A stretch of DNA of 64,000 nt from FW021-bin31 sp964647485 (GTDB lineage Bacteria > Bacteroidota > Bacteroidia > Chitinophagales > Chitinophagaceae). The notes beneath the pieces are model-generated. The model did no database searches. It saw nothing but the letters and a program-made list of their open reading frames with translations, and had not been told where the DNA came from. The position numbers were made by a program, and so were the translations under genes. The stretch lies in NCBI GenBank assembly GCA_964647485.1, contig CAZYHV010000009.1:1-64000 (forward strand), written 5' to 3'. Below are positions 47,063 to 55,280 of the stretch, piece after piece (the first letter of the stretch is position 1; the number at the start of each line of letters is the position of its first letter).

Positions 47063-47533
47063 TTAATAGGACACAAATTGATATTTATTTGAAGATAAAT
47101 TGGTATCTGTTTTATAATATTCGCAATTCCATTTCATTAAATATTCACCTCCGAGATGCACATTATCAAGATGAGTTTTTTTATAATCAGTAGGGGTTCT
47201 ACTATATATCTTTTTAAACTGTTCCCGAAAGTACTTTACATTATTAAAGCCAACTGCATACGCAACCTCATTTACATTATAATTCCCGCTGGCCAACATT
47301 TCAGACGCTTTTTCCAATCGAACACGCCGAACAAATTCATTAACAGAGATATTAGCGATCCTTTTTATTTTCTTATAAAGAGAGGAATGACTCATCCCGA
47401 GAGTATACGCAATTTCTTCCACCATAAAATTTGAATGAGCAATCTTTGACAGAATAATTTGCTTGCACTCTAATAATAAAGGTGTAAGATTATCAGAATG
47501 CACTATTTCATCAATTTGTAATTTTTTAATCAT
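47063..47533 (-). CDS. Short AraC/XylS-type DNA-binding protein (orphan hybrid-sensor output domain)
   Basis: The 156 residues contain essentially only the double helix-turn-helix: MVEEIAYTLGMSHSSLYKKI, then VNEFVRRVRLEKASEML, then VNEVAYAVGFNNVKYFREQF and the SRTPTDYKK end. The LGMSHSSLYKKIK and VGFNNVKYFREQFKK motifs are those at the C-terminus of hybrid two-component systems that control Bacteroidota glycan loci. No sensor, kinase or receiver domain precedes it, and the upstream reading frame is closed by a stop about 45 bases before the ATG. It may be a decay product of such a regulator or a small free regulator. A tail of about 30 residues after the HTH has no known match. Confidence 0.78.
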   Translation of the reverse strand: MIKKLQIDEIVHSDNLTPLLLECKQIILSKIAHSNFMVEEIAYTLGMSHSSLYKKIKRIANISVNEFVRRVRLEKASEMLASGNYNVNEVAYAVGFNNVKYFREQFKKIYSRTPTDYKKTHLDNVHLGGEYLMKWNCEYYKTDTNLSSNKYQFVSY

Positions 47534-47774
47534 GTTTATTTTTTGTGTCTTAAATACATTTATAAAAAAGGTTAAATTTTTTTACTGACTATTTTATTTC
47601 CAAGAATTTATTTATTACAGTTAACATAAAACTCGATAATCACAGAAAAATAATATATATATTATTAAATTTATAAAGTTAATCTTATAGTGCCTCTTAT
47701 TTCGACTTCGGAACATTCCAGTCAATCTAACTCTTCTCATCAAATTAAAAATCTCCATCTACAAACGATTTAAA

Positions 47775-50297
47775 TTATTTGTTTCCAGTCAGTTGCTGTA
47801 CTGCATTGGCCAAAAAAATATAATTAGCACATCCGCCGACCGTTACTTCATTTTCTCCCCAAAAAAATGGCCAATCTTCTTTATTTTCCAGAAAATCGGG
47901 CTTGATAAGCAAAACGCCCGGTACAATCCCTCCTGCTATAAAAGAAAAATTAGCACGATTGTTTCCGTATGTAACTTTTTTTGATTTTGTACCTACCGAA
48001 GAAACGAACGAAATATTTGAATAGGGATGGCAACCAAAAATGTAATTCAATCCTTTAAAGACATATTCCTTATCCATAATTTCAGGATAAAATTTACGGA
48101 CATAAAAGTTAGTAGTGGCAAATCTTACGACTGTTCCACTACCCCCCCATCCTCCGGTATCAATAGGAACACCATAAGGATTTTGCTCTAAATAATTGTC
48201 GCAATAAGCTTTATATTTCTCTACATAATCTTTCAGTTTATTTCTGTAACTCCCATCCATGTACGGAATCGCCTTAAGTGCTATTGGCAAAACATAATAA
48301 ATAGCCTGATCCAATTCCGACCATATTTCCTTTTCGAAATAAGGCAAATAAAGATTTTTATCCTTGGTAGATATATACAGCTGCAAGGCAGCCAACAATT
48401 TCATGCTCTTCATTCTTTTGTTCGTTGAAGCTTTAGAAGTATGGATACTATCTTCATCCTGCCATAGTTTTTTAGCATAAAACAAACTTTGTTCTGCCAA
48501 TGTATCATCCAATCCTTTCAAAGCTCTATTTCCTGCGGCCAGGGCAGCGGCAGTATAATAGTCTAAAGCAGCCGATCGATTTGTAAAGAACCATCTATCG
48601 TCCATGGTTCCACTCGAATTGCCTTTCACTTCATATAGCGAAAGCGTAGAATCATAAAGTAAATTATCCGTTTCATCTACCGCATCTCCCAAATGTGTAT
48701 ATTGGTGAAGTTTTGGTACTACGATACCTCTACCGGGATGTCCAATACTTTTGACTTGTGCAACCAGTGCCAATGTACCATGCTTTATCTGTTGCAAAAT
48801 ATCCGGTTTACCATCCGGATGGTGTATGTCAACATATTTAGTTGCATAGTCCACAAAAGTTTCATCACGTGTAGGTTTAAAATTTTCCCAGGTATCTACC
48901 AAACTAAGTATGGCATCGCAGTGAGATCCTGTCTGAATATCAAAATCTCCTGCATCAAACCAACCTCCAATAGCAAGTCCGGGAATATGCTCATAAGGTT
49001 TATATTTAGTTTGTGTAGAGGATCCCATCTTATAATTATCAAAGTGTTGCCAATTAGTGGGCGCTTGTAAGGCATCATCTAAAAACGGAGCTCCGTGCCA
49101 CACACGATAGGCTTCATTTACCTTCATGTGATCCATCTGTACAGGAAACCAAACATCCAAAGTAGGGTTCCAGATATTGGCATATACATTTTTACTTATA
49201 GAAAAGGTATTTGTTTTTTCATCTCCATATTGAATATAATAGATACCGGGATCTTCTATTGAACTAAAATCAAATTTCAAATAATCATATCTCAAATATT
49301 TTCCCCATTTCTTTAAATTACCCTCCAGCTTCTTAACACTTTTATTGGCTGTTACTTTATAGAGAGTCGCTGTTTTCAAAGGTGTATCATTTTTGTCCAA
49401 TTCAATTATGGCAGTTTTTTTCTGATGTGGATTATATCCTACTTGTGAAAACTGAATCACCGGCTTCCTTATCCAATTCGGTATGCGGTTCGCTTCAAAA
49501 TACCAAGTAAGAACTTTTCCTGTTTTACCGGCAGGCAATAAACTACGAACTACAAACCAGCCGTTTTGAGCTAAGTTACGACCATCAAAAAGCATTAATT
49601 TCTGCCCTTTTGTTTTTGAAACAATTTTTACCTTTCTATTCGGATCTCTCGGAGCGAAGACAAAAGATTCGGCTGTTGCAAAGGGAGCAGGAACCATAAA
49701 CTCCCCTTTCCCCCTGTCATCAAATGTAGAAAAATTTGAAAATTGAGGGATTTTCTCACTAACAGGGTGAATAGTTGTAGAATCAGAAGGGTATAATGGG
49801 AAATGTCCCGGTTTAGAATCAGCAAGAAAACTTTTTTCGAAATAGGACGAAGGAAGAAACTCTAAGTTAAAACCTGCTTTACCAATAAGTTGATCGGGTA
49901 AAGGCTTATCTAAAATCACACTCATTTCAACTCCTTTCCCCTTAGCCGTAACAACAACTTTTGGATTAAAATTATATTGCTTATAATATAACCCAACTTC
50001 AATACTATTATTTAACGTATCTACCTTTCTGTTCATCATCGCCGGAACCTGATCCCATTGTTCCGGGGTATTTTGTAAACGAACTGCACCACCAGTTGCA
50101 GTTCGAACGCCATGCTGTATTAATTCTATACCTGACGTTTTCTCATCAAAAAACATCCCGTTAAATCCATAATTATACACCAACAAATTGACACCCTGGT
50201 TTTCAAAATATCCCTTACTATTAATCTTCAATTCTTGAGCCATAGACGAACCAAAAGAGGACATCAACAATAAAACAATAATCGTTTTTCTTAACAT
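47775..50297 (-). CDS. GH9 glycosidase with long N-terminal extension
   Basis: The protein is 840 residues with a signal peptide ending at SMAQE (residue 21). Residues about 25-275 form an N-terminal region I cannot assign. Residues about 280-370 are the Ig-like CelD_N domain (QFSQVGYNP, DPGIYYIQYGD), followed by the alpha/alpha-barrel. The base Asp is in GGWFDAGDFD (Asp448/Asp451), the acid is Glu817 in WGENEVTVGG, and CHPYSNISFVSSVG is the expected C-terminal substrate loop. GH9 enzymes cleave beta-1,4-glucans, but some act on glucan oligomers or related chains. Here it is grouped with SusC/D and a GH3 beta-xylosidase, so it may serve xyloglucan, mixed-linkage glucan or cellulose in the same plant wall. 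Confidence 0.9.
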   Translation of the reverse strand: MLRKTIIVLLLMSSFGSSMAQELKINSKGYFENQGVNLLVYNYGFNGMFFDEKTSGIELIQHGVRTATGGAVRLQNTPEQWDQVPAMMNRKVDTLNNSIEVGLYYKQYNFNPKVVVTAKGKGVEMSVILDKPLPDQLIGKAGFNLEFLPSSYFEKSFLADSKPGHFPLYPSDSTTIHPVSEKIPQFSNFSTFDDRGKGEFMVPAPFATAESFVFAPRDPNRKVKIVSKTKGQKLMLFDGRNLAQNGWFVVRSLLPAGKTGKVLTWYFEANRIPNWIRKPVIQFSQVGYNPHQKKTAIIELDKNDTPLKTATLYKVTANKSVKKLEGNLKKWGKYLRYDYLKFDFSSIEDPGIYYIQYGDEKTNTFSISKNVYANIWNPTLDVWFPVQMDHMKVNEAYRVWHGAPFLDDALQAPTNWQHFDNYKMGSSTQTKYKPYEHIPGLAIGGWFDAGDFDIQTGSHCDAILSLVDTWENFKPTRDETFVDYATKYVDIHHPDGKPDILQQIKHGTLALVAQVKSIGHPGRGIVVPKLHQYTHLGDAVDETDNLLYDSTLSLYEVKGNSSGTMDDRWFFTNRSAALDYYTAAALAAGNRALKGLDDTLAEQSLFYAKKLWQDEDSIHTSKASTNKRMKSMKLLAALQLYISTKDKNLYLPYFEKEIWSELDQAIYYVLPIALKAIPYMDGSYRNKLKDYVEKYKAYCDNYLEQNPYGVPIDTGGWGGSGTVVRFATTNFYVRKFYPEIMDKEYVFKGLNYIFGCHPYSNISFVSSVGTKSKKVTYGNNRANFSFIAGGIVPGVLLIKPDFLENKEDWPFFWGENEVTVGGCANYIFLANAVQQLTGNK

Positions 50298-50370
50298 AAA
50301 AAATAATTTTATAGCGCTATTTTAATATTGAATAACCAATTTCAACGCCTCAGAATAGATCTAAATTGAC

Positions 50371-51903
50371 TTACTTAATCATGGGATTAGCTGAAATTTC
50401 ACTTGCTGGTATGGGTAGCATATCGACTTGTCCCGGCCTTGGATCAGGCCTGATGGAAGGATAATAACCTTGTTTCCTCCATCTAAGGATATCAATATTA
50501 TTCACTTCTTCTCCTGCCAACTCAACCGCTCTTTCATGCATAACCGCAGCAATAGCTTGTTTTTTAGAGGTTAAAGTAACAGGTGGCATATTTACACCAG
50601 GACGTGAACGTACTTCATTGATATAAGATGCAGCTTTCGTGGGTGTGCCAACTTCGGCTTCACATTCTGCAAGCATAAGCAACACGTCCGCATATCGTAT
50701 CAGACGTTGATTGAGCCCACCGGGATGATTACTTTCATTCACCCAGTCTAAAACTAAATATTTTCTATATACCCTTTTTTCTATTATCCCATTATGATCA
50801 CTTGTGGTAACATTCATTTCCCCTTCCGTTAGTGTTTCTCCAGGTTTGGTTCCTCCAAATGTTAAAATCTTATCTCCCTCTTCGTAAAAAGTATATTTAA
50901 ACCTTGGGTCTCCCGACTCAAACTCATCCAATATATTATTTGATGGTATTACATTCCCCCATACGATTCCATAACTTTGGCTACGTAGCGTACTGGCAGC
51001 CACATTCGTACCTTCAGATGTATAGGCCCAATCAAAAGCTCCATCTCCTTTGTCAACAAAAACAACTTCAAAAATGGACTCATCATTAAATTCGTGACCT
51101 GTTGCAAGTTGCTGACTTCCAGACTTAACATCTCCATCAAAATTATAAAGAAAAGGTACAAGTTTATACTTTCCGTAAACATTTAAAAGCGCTGCTCTTG
51201 CCGCTTTATAATCTCCATTCTGCATTTGTACCCTACCTAGTAATGCATAAGCTGCGCCTCTTGTAGCCTGGCCGTTTTCAGAAGCCTGTTTGGGCAAATT
51301 GGCACTTGAAAATGTAAGATCCTTTATAATCAATGAATATACACTATCAGAGGGTGACAATCCCTTGAATTCTTTAGATGATGTAACAGGTTTTACATAT
51401 ATAGGTACGCTTCCCCATTGCGATACGAGTTCAAAGTATGCCCAAGCCCTCAAAAATTTGGCTTCTCCAACAATCCTATTAATTGTATTATTATTCTCTA
51501 TGTTTTTGGCTTTAAAAATAACCAAATTTGCTCTATTTATCATTCTATATAATCCTGTCCAAACATCCGTAATAACAGAGTTAGAAGCTGATGGGGTATT
51601 TTGTTTGAGCAGTTCCATCCTTGGAGCTTCTAATTGAGGCCCCCCGGCATTAAATTCACTGCCTCTCATATCATGGAGAAAATACCATTCTCTTCCTACA
51701 AGAGCACCAGAACGGAGAGAAGAATAAACAGCGTTTACTCCTTCCTCAAGTTCTGTAGCATTACCGAAGTAACTCTCTTGTGTAGGGTTATTTTCATCCA
51801 AAACGTCTAACTTCTTATTACATGCTGTTATTAAGAAAGCAGCAATAAAAATAATTATATATCTATATTCTCTATTATTGAGATTCATTACTTTATTCTT
51901 CAT
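50371..51903 (-). CDS. SusD/RagB-family lipoprotein (GH3/GH9 block)
   Basis: The protein is 510 residues with lipobox LITAC (about Cys28). A second in-frame ATG at 51888 (MNLNNREYRY) is an equally good start. SusD motifs are LDVLDENNPTQESYFGNATE, GEAKFLRAWAYFELVSQWG, RYADVLLMLAECEAEVG and the C-terminal HERAVELAGEEVNNIDILRW and DMLPIPASEI. It follows its SusC by 10 bases. It is the smallest of the four SusDs and is probably specific for the glycan handled by GH9 and GH3. Confidence 0.95.
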   Translation of the reverse strand: MKNKVMNLNNREYRYIIIFIAAFLITACNKKLDVLDENNPTQESYFGNATELEEGVNAVYSSLRSGALVGREWYFLHDMRGSEFNAGGPQLEAPRMELLKQNTPSASNSVITDVWTGLYRMINRANLVIFKAKNIENNNTINRIVGEAKFLRAWAYFELVSQWGSVPIYVKPVTSSKEFKGLSPSDSVYSLIIKDLTFSSANLPKQASENGQATRGAAYALLGRVQMQNGDYKAARAALLNVYGKYKLVPFLYNFDGDVKSGSQQLATGHEFNDESIFEVVFVDKGDGAFDWAYTSEGTNVAASTLRSQSYGIVWGNVIPSNNILDEFESGDPRFKYTFYEEGDKILTFGGTKPGETLTEGEMNVTTSDHNGIIEKRVYRKYLVLDWVNESNHPGGLNQRLIRYADVLLMLAECEAEVGTPTKAASYINEVRSRPGVNMPPVTLTSKKQAIAAVMHERAVELAGEEVNNIDILRWRKQGYYPSIRPDPRPGQVDMLPIPASEISANPMIK

Positions 51904-51913
51904 AATATTTTAT

Positions 51914-54900
51914 TTAAAATTTCACATTCAATCCAACTTGAAAACCTTTAGGTTGAGGATATACGGCATAATCTATTCCATTGGTTAATGAGGAGGAGCT
52001 TGGTGCCCGATTTCCAACTTCAGGATCAAATCCGCTATAATTAGTAAAAGTAAAGAGGTTTGTAGCGGAAAAATAAATGCTCAAATCCTTGATAGCGCCT
52101 CCAAGAAAGGTTTCTAATGAGCTCTTTGATAATGTATAATTCAATCTTATATTTTTCATTCTGAGAAATGATCCGTCCTCTAGGAAACGAGTTGAAGGTC
52201 TGGCATTATCGTTTGGATCCGAATTAACTGCGCGAGGTACTTCAGTATTAGTATTTTCCGGAGTCCAGGCATCTAACACTTTAGTTCCTGCATTAAAAAA
52301 CCGTATCATCCCTTCTGTTGCAGTACGAGTAGCATTATAAATTTTATTCCCGTTTACACCCTGAAAAAATACGGATAAGTCAATCCTTTTATAATTAAAA
52401 TGAAGATTCAGAGAATAAGTAAATTTTGGAATAAAGCTCCCTAAAAATTCACGATCTCTAAGATCAATAGTGTCATTTCCATCTAAATCTCGAAATCTAA
52501 TATCCCCGGGAGCAGTAGCATCAGACTGATAAGGAGCCTTGTTAACCTCTGATTTATTCTGAAAAATTCCAACCTCATCCCATCCGTAAAAAGATTGTAC
52601 AGGATGTCCGGGAACTGTATTGGTTACATTATATCCTTCTGTAAAGTCAGGGTCTGATCCAGCTTCTATCCCAGAAATTCCTTCTGCCAGCTTAAGTACT
52701 TTATTTGAAATCAGACTAAAGTTTCCAGTAGCCCCCCAACCAAAGTTATTTTTTTGTTCATTATAAGACACTTGGAATTCAAAACCATTATTCCTCATGG
52801 CACCTGCATTCTCAATAACACTACTATTCAAGAACCCCATAGAAGGAGAAAGAGGTACCTCCAATATTAGATTATTCGTCTCACGGTGATAATAGTTAGC
52901 TACTAAAGTGACCTTATTATTCAAAAGCCCTAAATTTAATCCTATATTTACTTGTTTAGTCTTTTCCCATTCAAGATTATCATTCCCTAAGCTTTGAATA
53001 GAGGAGGCCGGTCCGCCGGTTAAATCGTTATTAAAAGGATAAAAGGTACTCTTTGCATCTACACTTGCGAGCCAGGGCGTTGCACCCAATACTGCCCCAT
53101 TAAGTCCCGTAATACCATAACCGCCTGTTATCTTAAGTTCGGAAATAAACTGATTATTCTTTAAAAACTCTTCTTGATCTAATCTCCATCCTACAGAAAC
53201 CGAAGGAAACGTTTCCCATTTATGTCCTTGAGCCCAATACGATCCTCCATCTCTACGTACAGAAGCTGTTAGCAGATATTTCCGTTTATAGTCGTAATTA
53301 AACCGGCCTACATAAGAGAGAATATTCAAATCAGAACGCAATGTATTAGCTGCAATATTAGTAGCATTGTTTAGTACTCTAATTTTATTAGATGATTGGT
53401 TACCCGACATATTTTCATTCTTAATACTTTGTCCTTGGTATTCATAAACAGCAATTGCCTTCACATGATGATTTCCAAATGTCTTTTCAAATGAAAGCTG
53501 TTCAGTAAAAAGTTTTGTAACAGATATGCTCCTGTTGTTTACCAAACTTGCAATTACAGCATTAGAGCCATTAACCGTACCACTATCATTAAATATGGGA
53601 GAAAAGCGATAGTCCAAGCCATTAGAATAATCAAGCCCGAACGTTGAACGAAATTTTAACCAATCTGTAAACTTAACCTCTACGTGAGCTGTGCCCAAGA
53701 ACTTTATAGTTTTTCTACTACCTCTATTTTTCAACTCCGCATCCTCAATTGGGTTGGTCGGATCTCCACCATCCAACACGCTATTTACCCCCCTGTAACC
53801 TCCATCAGTGGTGGGGTCATGCACCGGCATGTAGGGCATCATCCTAATGACGTTTAAAAGATTCGATCTGGCCTGAGTTTCGTTATTATCATAATTCTGA
53901 TCACCGTAGGCAAAGTATATATTTTCTCCAAAATTAAAAACTTTACTAATTTTATGATTAGAATTAATTCGGAAATTATAACGCTCATAGCCAACAGCAG
54001 GAGTCGTACCTTTTTGTTTTAAGTGTCCTGCAGAAGCATAAAAAGTAGAAACTTCATTACCCCCATTCAATGATATATTTGTATGAGACATCTCACCAGT
54101 TCTAAAATAAGCATCTTGCCAATCCGTAATGTTATTGCCATAAGTAGCTTTGGATCCTTCAAACAAAGGTCTATCAACCCAAGGAGACTGTCGCCTAGGA
54201 ACCAAACTGCCCCGATAAGCTAAAGCATATTTATCAAACTGGGAAGGATTAAGCAAATTAAGCCTTTTCGTCACTTTTTGGAAACCAAAATATGAATTTA
54301 AATTTACGTGTAGCTTACCATCGTTTGTTCCTTTTTTAGTCGTAATCATTACTACTCCATTAGTAGCCCTTGATCCATATATAGCAGCAGCAGAAGCATC
54401 TTTTAAAACATCCACAGATTCAATATCACTATTGTCTATTGTAGATAAGTCTCCTGTAGGAAATCCATCTACAACATACAAAGGGTTAGAAGCAAAAGAG
54501 ATAGAACTAATTCCCCTTATGGATACTAATGGTGAAGTACCCGGGCTTCCATTTTCAGTCACCTGAAGTCCAGGTATACGTCCTTGCATAGCTTGCTGAA
54601 CATCAACAGTAGGAATAGCATTTAATGTTTTAGTATCAATAGAAGAAATAGCACTCGTATTAGTTGTTTTTTCCTGTGTCCCATAACCAATCACAACGAC
54701 CTGATTCAGCTTACTCGAACTCGGACTTAACTGTATCTCCAATTCCTGGCTTTCGGTTCCAACGCTCACTTCCTTTGTTTCATACCCAATGGAAGATATT
54801 TGCAAAGTAGAACCCTCCGGAACCTCAAGGGAAAACTTCCCTTCATTATCTGTAATCGTTCCCCGGGTAGTCCCCTTGACCTGAATAGAGGCACCAATTA

Positions 54901-55117
54901 TCGGAATGCCGTCATTATTTGTTACCTGACCTTTAACAGCTATATCCGCTACTTCCTGAGCATCATTTTCTTTGATATGCTTATTCTTTGAAAAAGAGGA
55001 AGTCGGAGCAACAATAAATCCAAATAGGAATAATAGAAAAAGTAAATATTTTCCAAATCGAGCATACCGATTTTTTGTTCTTTTTAAGTAAAAAAAAGGA
55101 ATTAACTCATTTTTCAT
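51914..55117 (-). CDS. SusC/RagA-family TonB-dependent transporter (GH3/GH9 block)
   Basis: The protein is 1067 residues: signal region to about residue 44, carboxypeptidase-regulatory-like domain (about 60-140, VKGQVTNNDGIPIIGASIQV), LNQVVVIGYGTQEKTTNTSA, plug motifs NPLYVVDGFPTGDLSTID and AAAIYGSRATNGVVMITTKKG, and a barrel ending FQVGLNVKF. It lies 163 bases after GH3 and probably shares its LacI-controlled transcript, since I see no strong promoter of its own in the gap. As at the 10214 susC, its start codon is overlapped by a plus-strand TAnnTTTG, and a plus-strand terminator lies upstream, suggesting antisense control. Confidence 0.96.
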   Translation of the reverse strand: MKNELIPFFYLKRTKNRYARFGKYLLFLLFLFGFIVAPTSSFSKNKHIKENDAQEVADIAVKGQVTNNDGIPIIGASIQVKGTTRGTITDNEGKFSLEVPEGSTLQISSIGYETKEVSVGTESQELEIQLSPSSSKLNQVVVIGYGTQEKTTNTSAISSIDTKTLNAIPTVDVQQAMQGRIPGLQVTENGSPGTSPLVSIRGISSISFASNPLYVVDGFPTGDLSTIDNSDIESVDVLKDASAAAIYGSRATNGVVMITTKKGTNDGKLHVNLNSYFGFQKVTKRLNLLNPSQFDKYALAYRGSLVPRRQSPWVDRPLFEGSKATYGNNITDWQDAYFRTGEMSHTNISLNGGNEVSTFYASAGHLKQKGTTPAVGYERYNFRINSNHKISKVFNFGENIYFAYGDQNYDNNETQARSNLLNVIRMMPYMPVHDPTTDGGYRGVNSVLDGGDPTNPIEDAELKNRGSRKTIKFLGTAHVEVKFTDWLKFRSTFGLDYSNGLDYRFSPIFNDSGTVNGSNAVIASLVNNRSISVTKLFTEQLSFEKTFGNHHVKAIAVYEYQGQSIKNENMSGNQSSNKIRVLNNATNIAANTLRSDLNILSYVGRFNYDYKRKYLLTASVRRDGGSYWAQGHKWETFPSVSVGWRLDQEEFLKNNQFISELKITGGYGITGLNGAVLGATPWLASVDAKSTFYPFNNDLTGGPASSIQSLGNDNLEWEKTKQVNIGLNLGLLNNKVTLVANYYHRETNNLILEVPLSPSMGFLNSSVIENAGAMRNNGFEFQVSYNEQKNNFGWGATGNFSLISNKVLKLAEGISGIEAGSDPDFTEGYNVTNTVPGHPVQSFYGWDEVGIFQNKSEVNKAPYQSDATAPGDIRFRDLDGNDTIDLRDREFLGSFIPKFTYSLNLHFNYKRIDLSVFFQGVNGNKIYNATRTATEGMIRFFNAGTKVLDAWTPENTNTEVPRAVNSDPNDNARPSTRFLEDGSFLRMKNIRLNYTLSKSSLETFLGGAIKDLSIYFSATNLFTFTNYSGFDPEVGNRAPSSSSLTNGIDYAVYPQPKGFQVGLNVKF

Positions 55118-55130
55118 AATTTTGTAATTG

Positions 55131-55217
55131 AATGTTTAATAATAAATATTCGGTTTGATTTCATTTACGGATGAATTCATCATCCTGCGGGAATGCTGCA
55201 ACATTCCCGCATTTTTT
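55131..55217 (+). ncRNA. Candidate cis-antisense sRNA opposite the second susC leader
   Basis: TAATTTTG (55117-55124, plus strand) matches TAnnTTTG and overlaps the susC start codon exactly as at 10214. A start about 7 bases further on and the terminator ending at 55217 give an RNA of about 87 nt. From promoter to last T is 101 bases here and 102 bases at 10214-10315. It contains a 12-base palindrome (GATGAATTCATC, 55170-55181) before the terminator stem. Sequence outside the promoter is not conserved between the two copies, as expected if each is matched to its own susC leader. The -33 region is weak and the start is predicted only. Confidence 0.45.
55186..55217 (+). terminator. Rho-independent terminator reading on the plus strand
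   Basis: A perfect 10-bp stem TGCGGGAATG (55186-55195) / CATTCCCGCA (55202-55211) with a 6-base loop is followed by six T residues (55212-55217). No annotated plus-strand gene ends here; both neighbours (GH3 and SusC) read on the minus strand. On the minus strand the hairpin has no U tail, so it would not terminate GH3 efficiently. Confidence 0.7.
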
Positions 55218-55280
55218 ACGCTATCAGTTGTAAATAGTATACCGTACATAAAAACCTCTTTTTTTAGATGTTGATCCTTT

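Noticed and set aside
55186..55211. Hairpin as the terminator of GH3
   Set aside because: The T-run lies on the plus-strand side only; on the GH3 strand the stem is not followed by a U tail.
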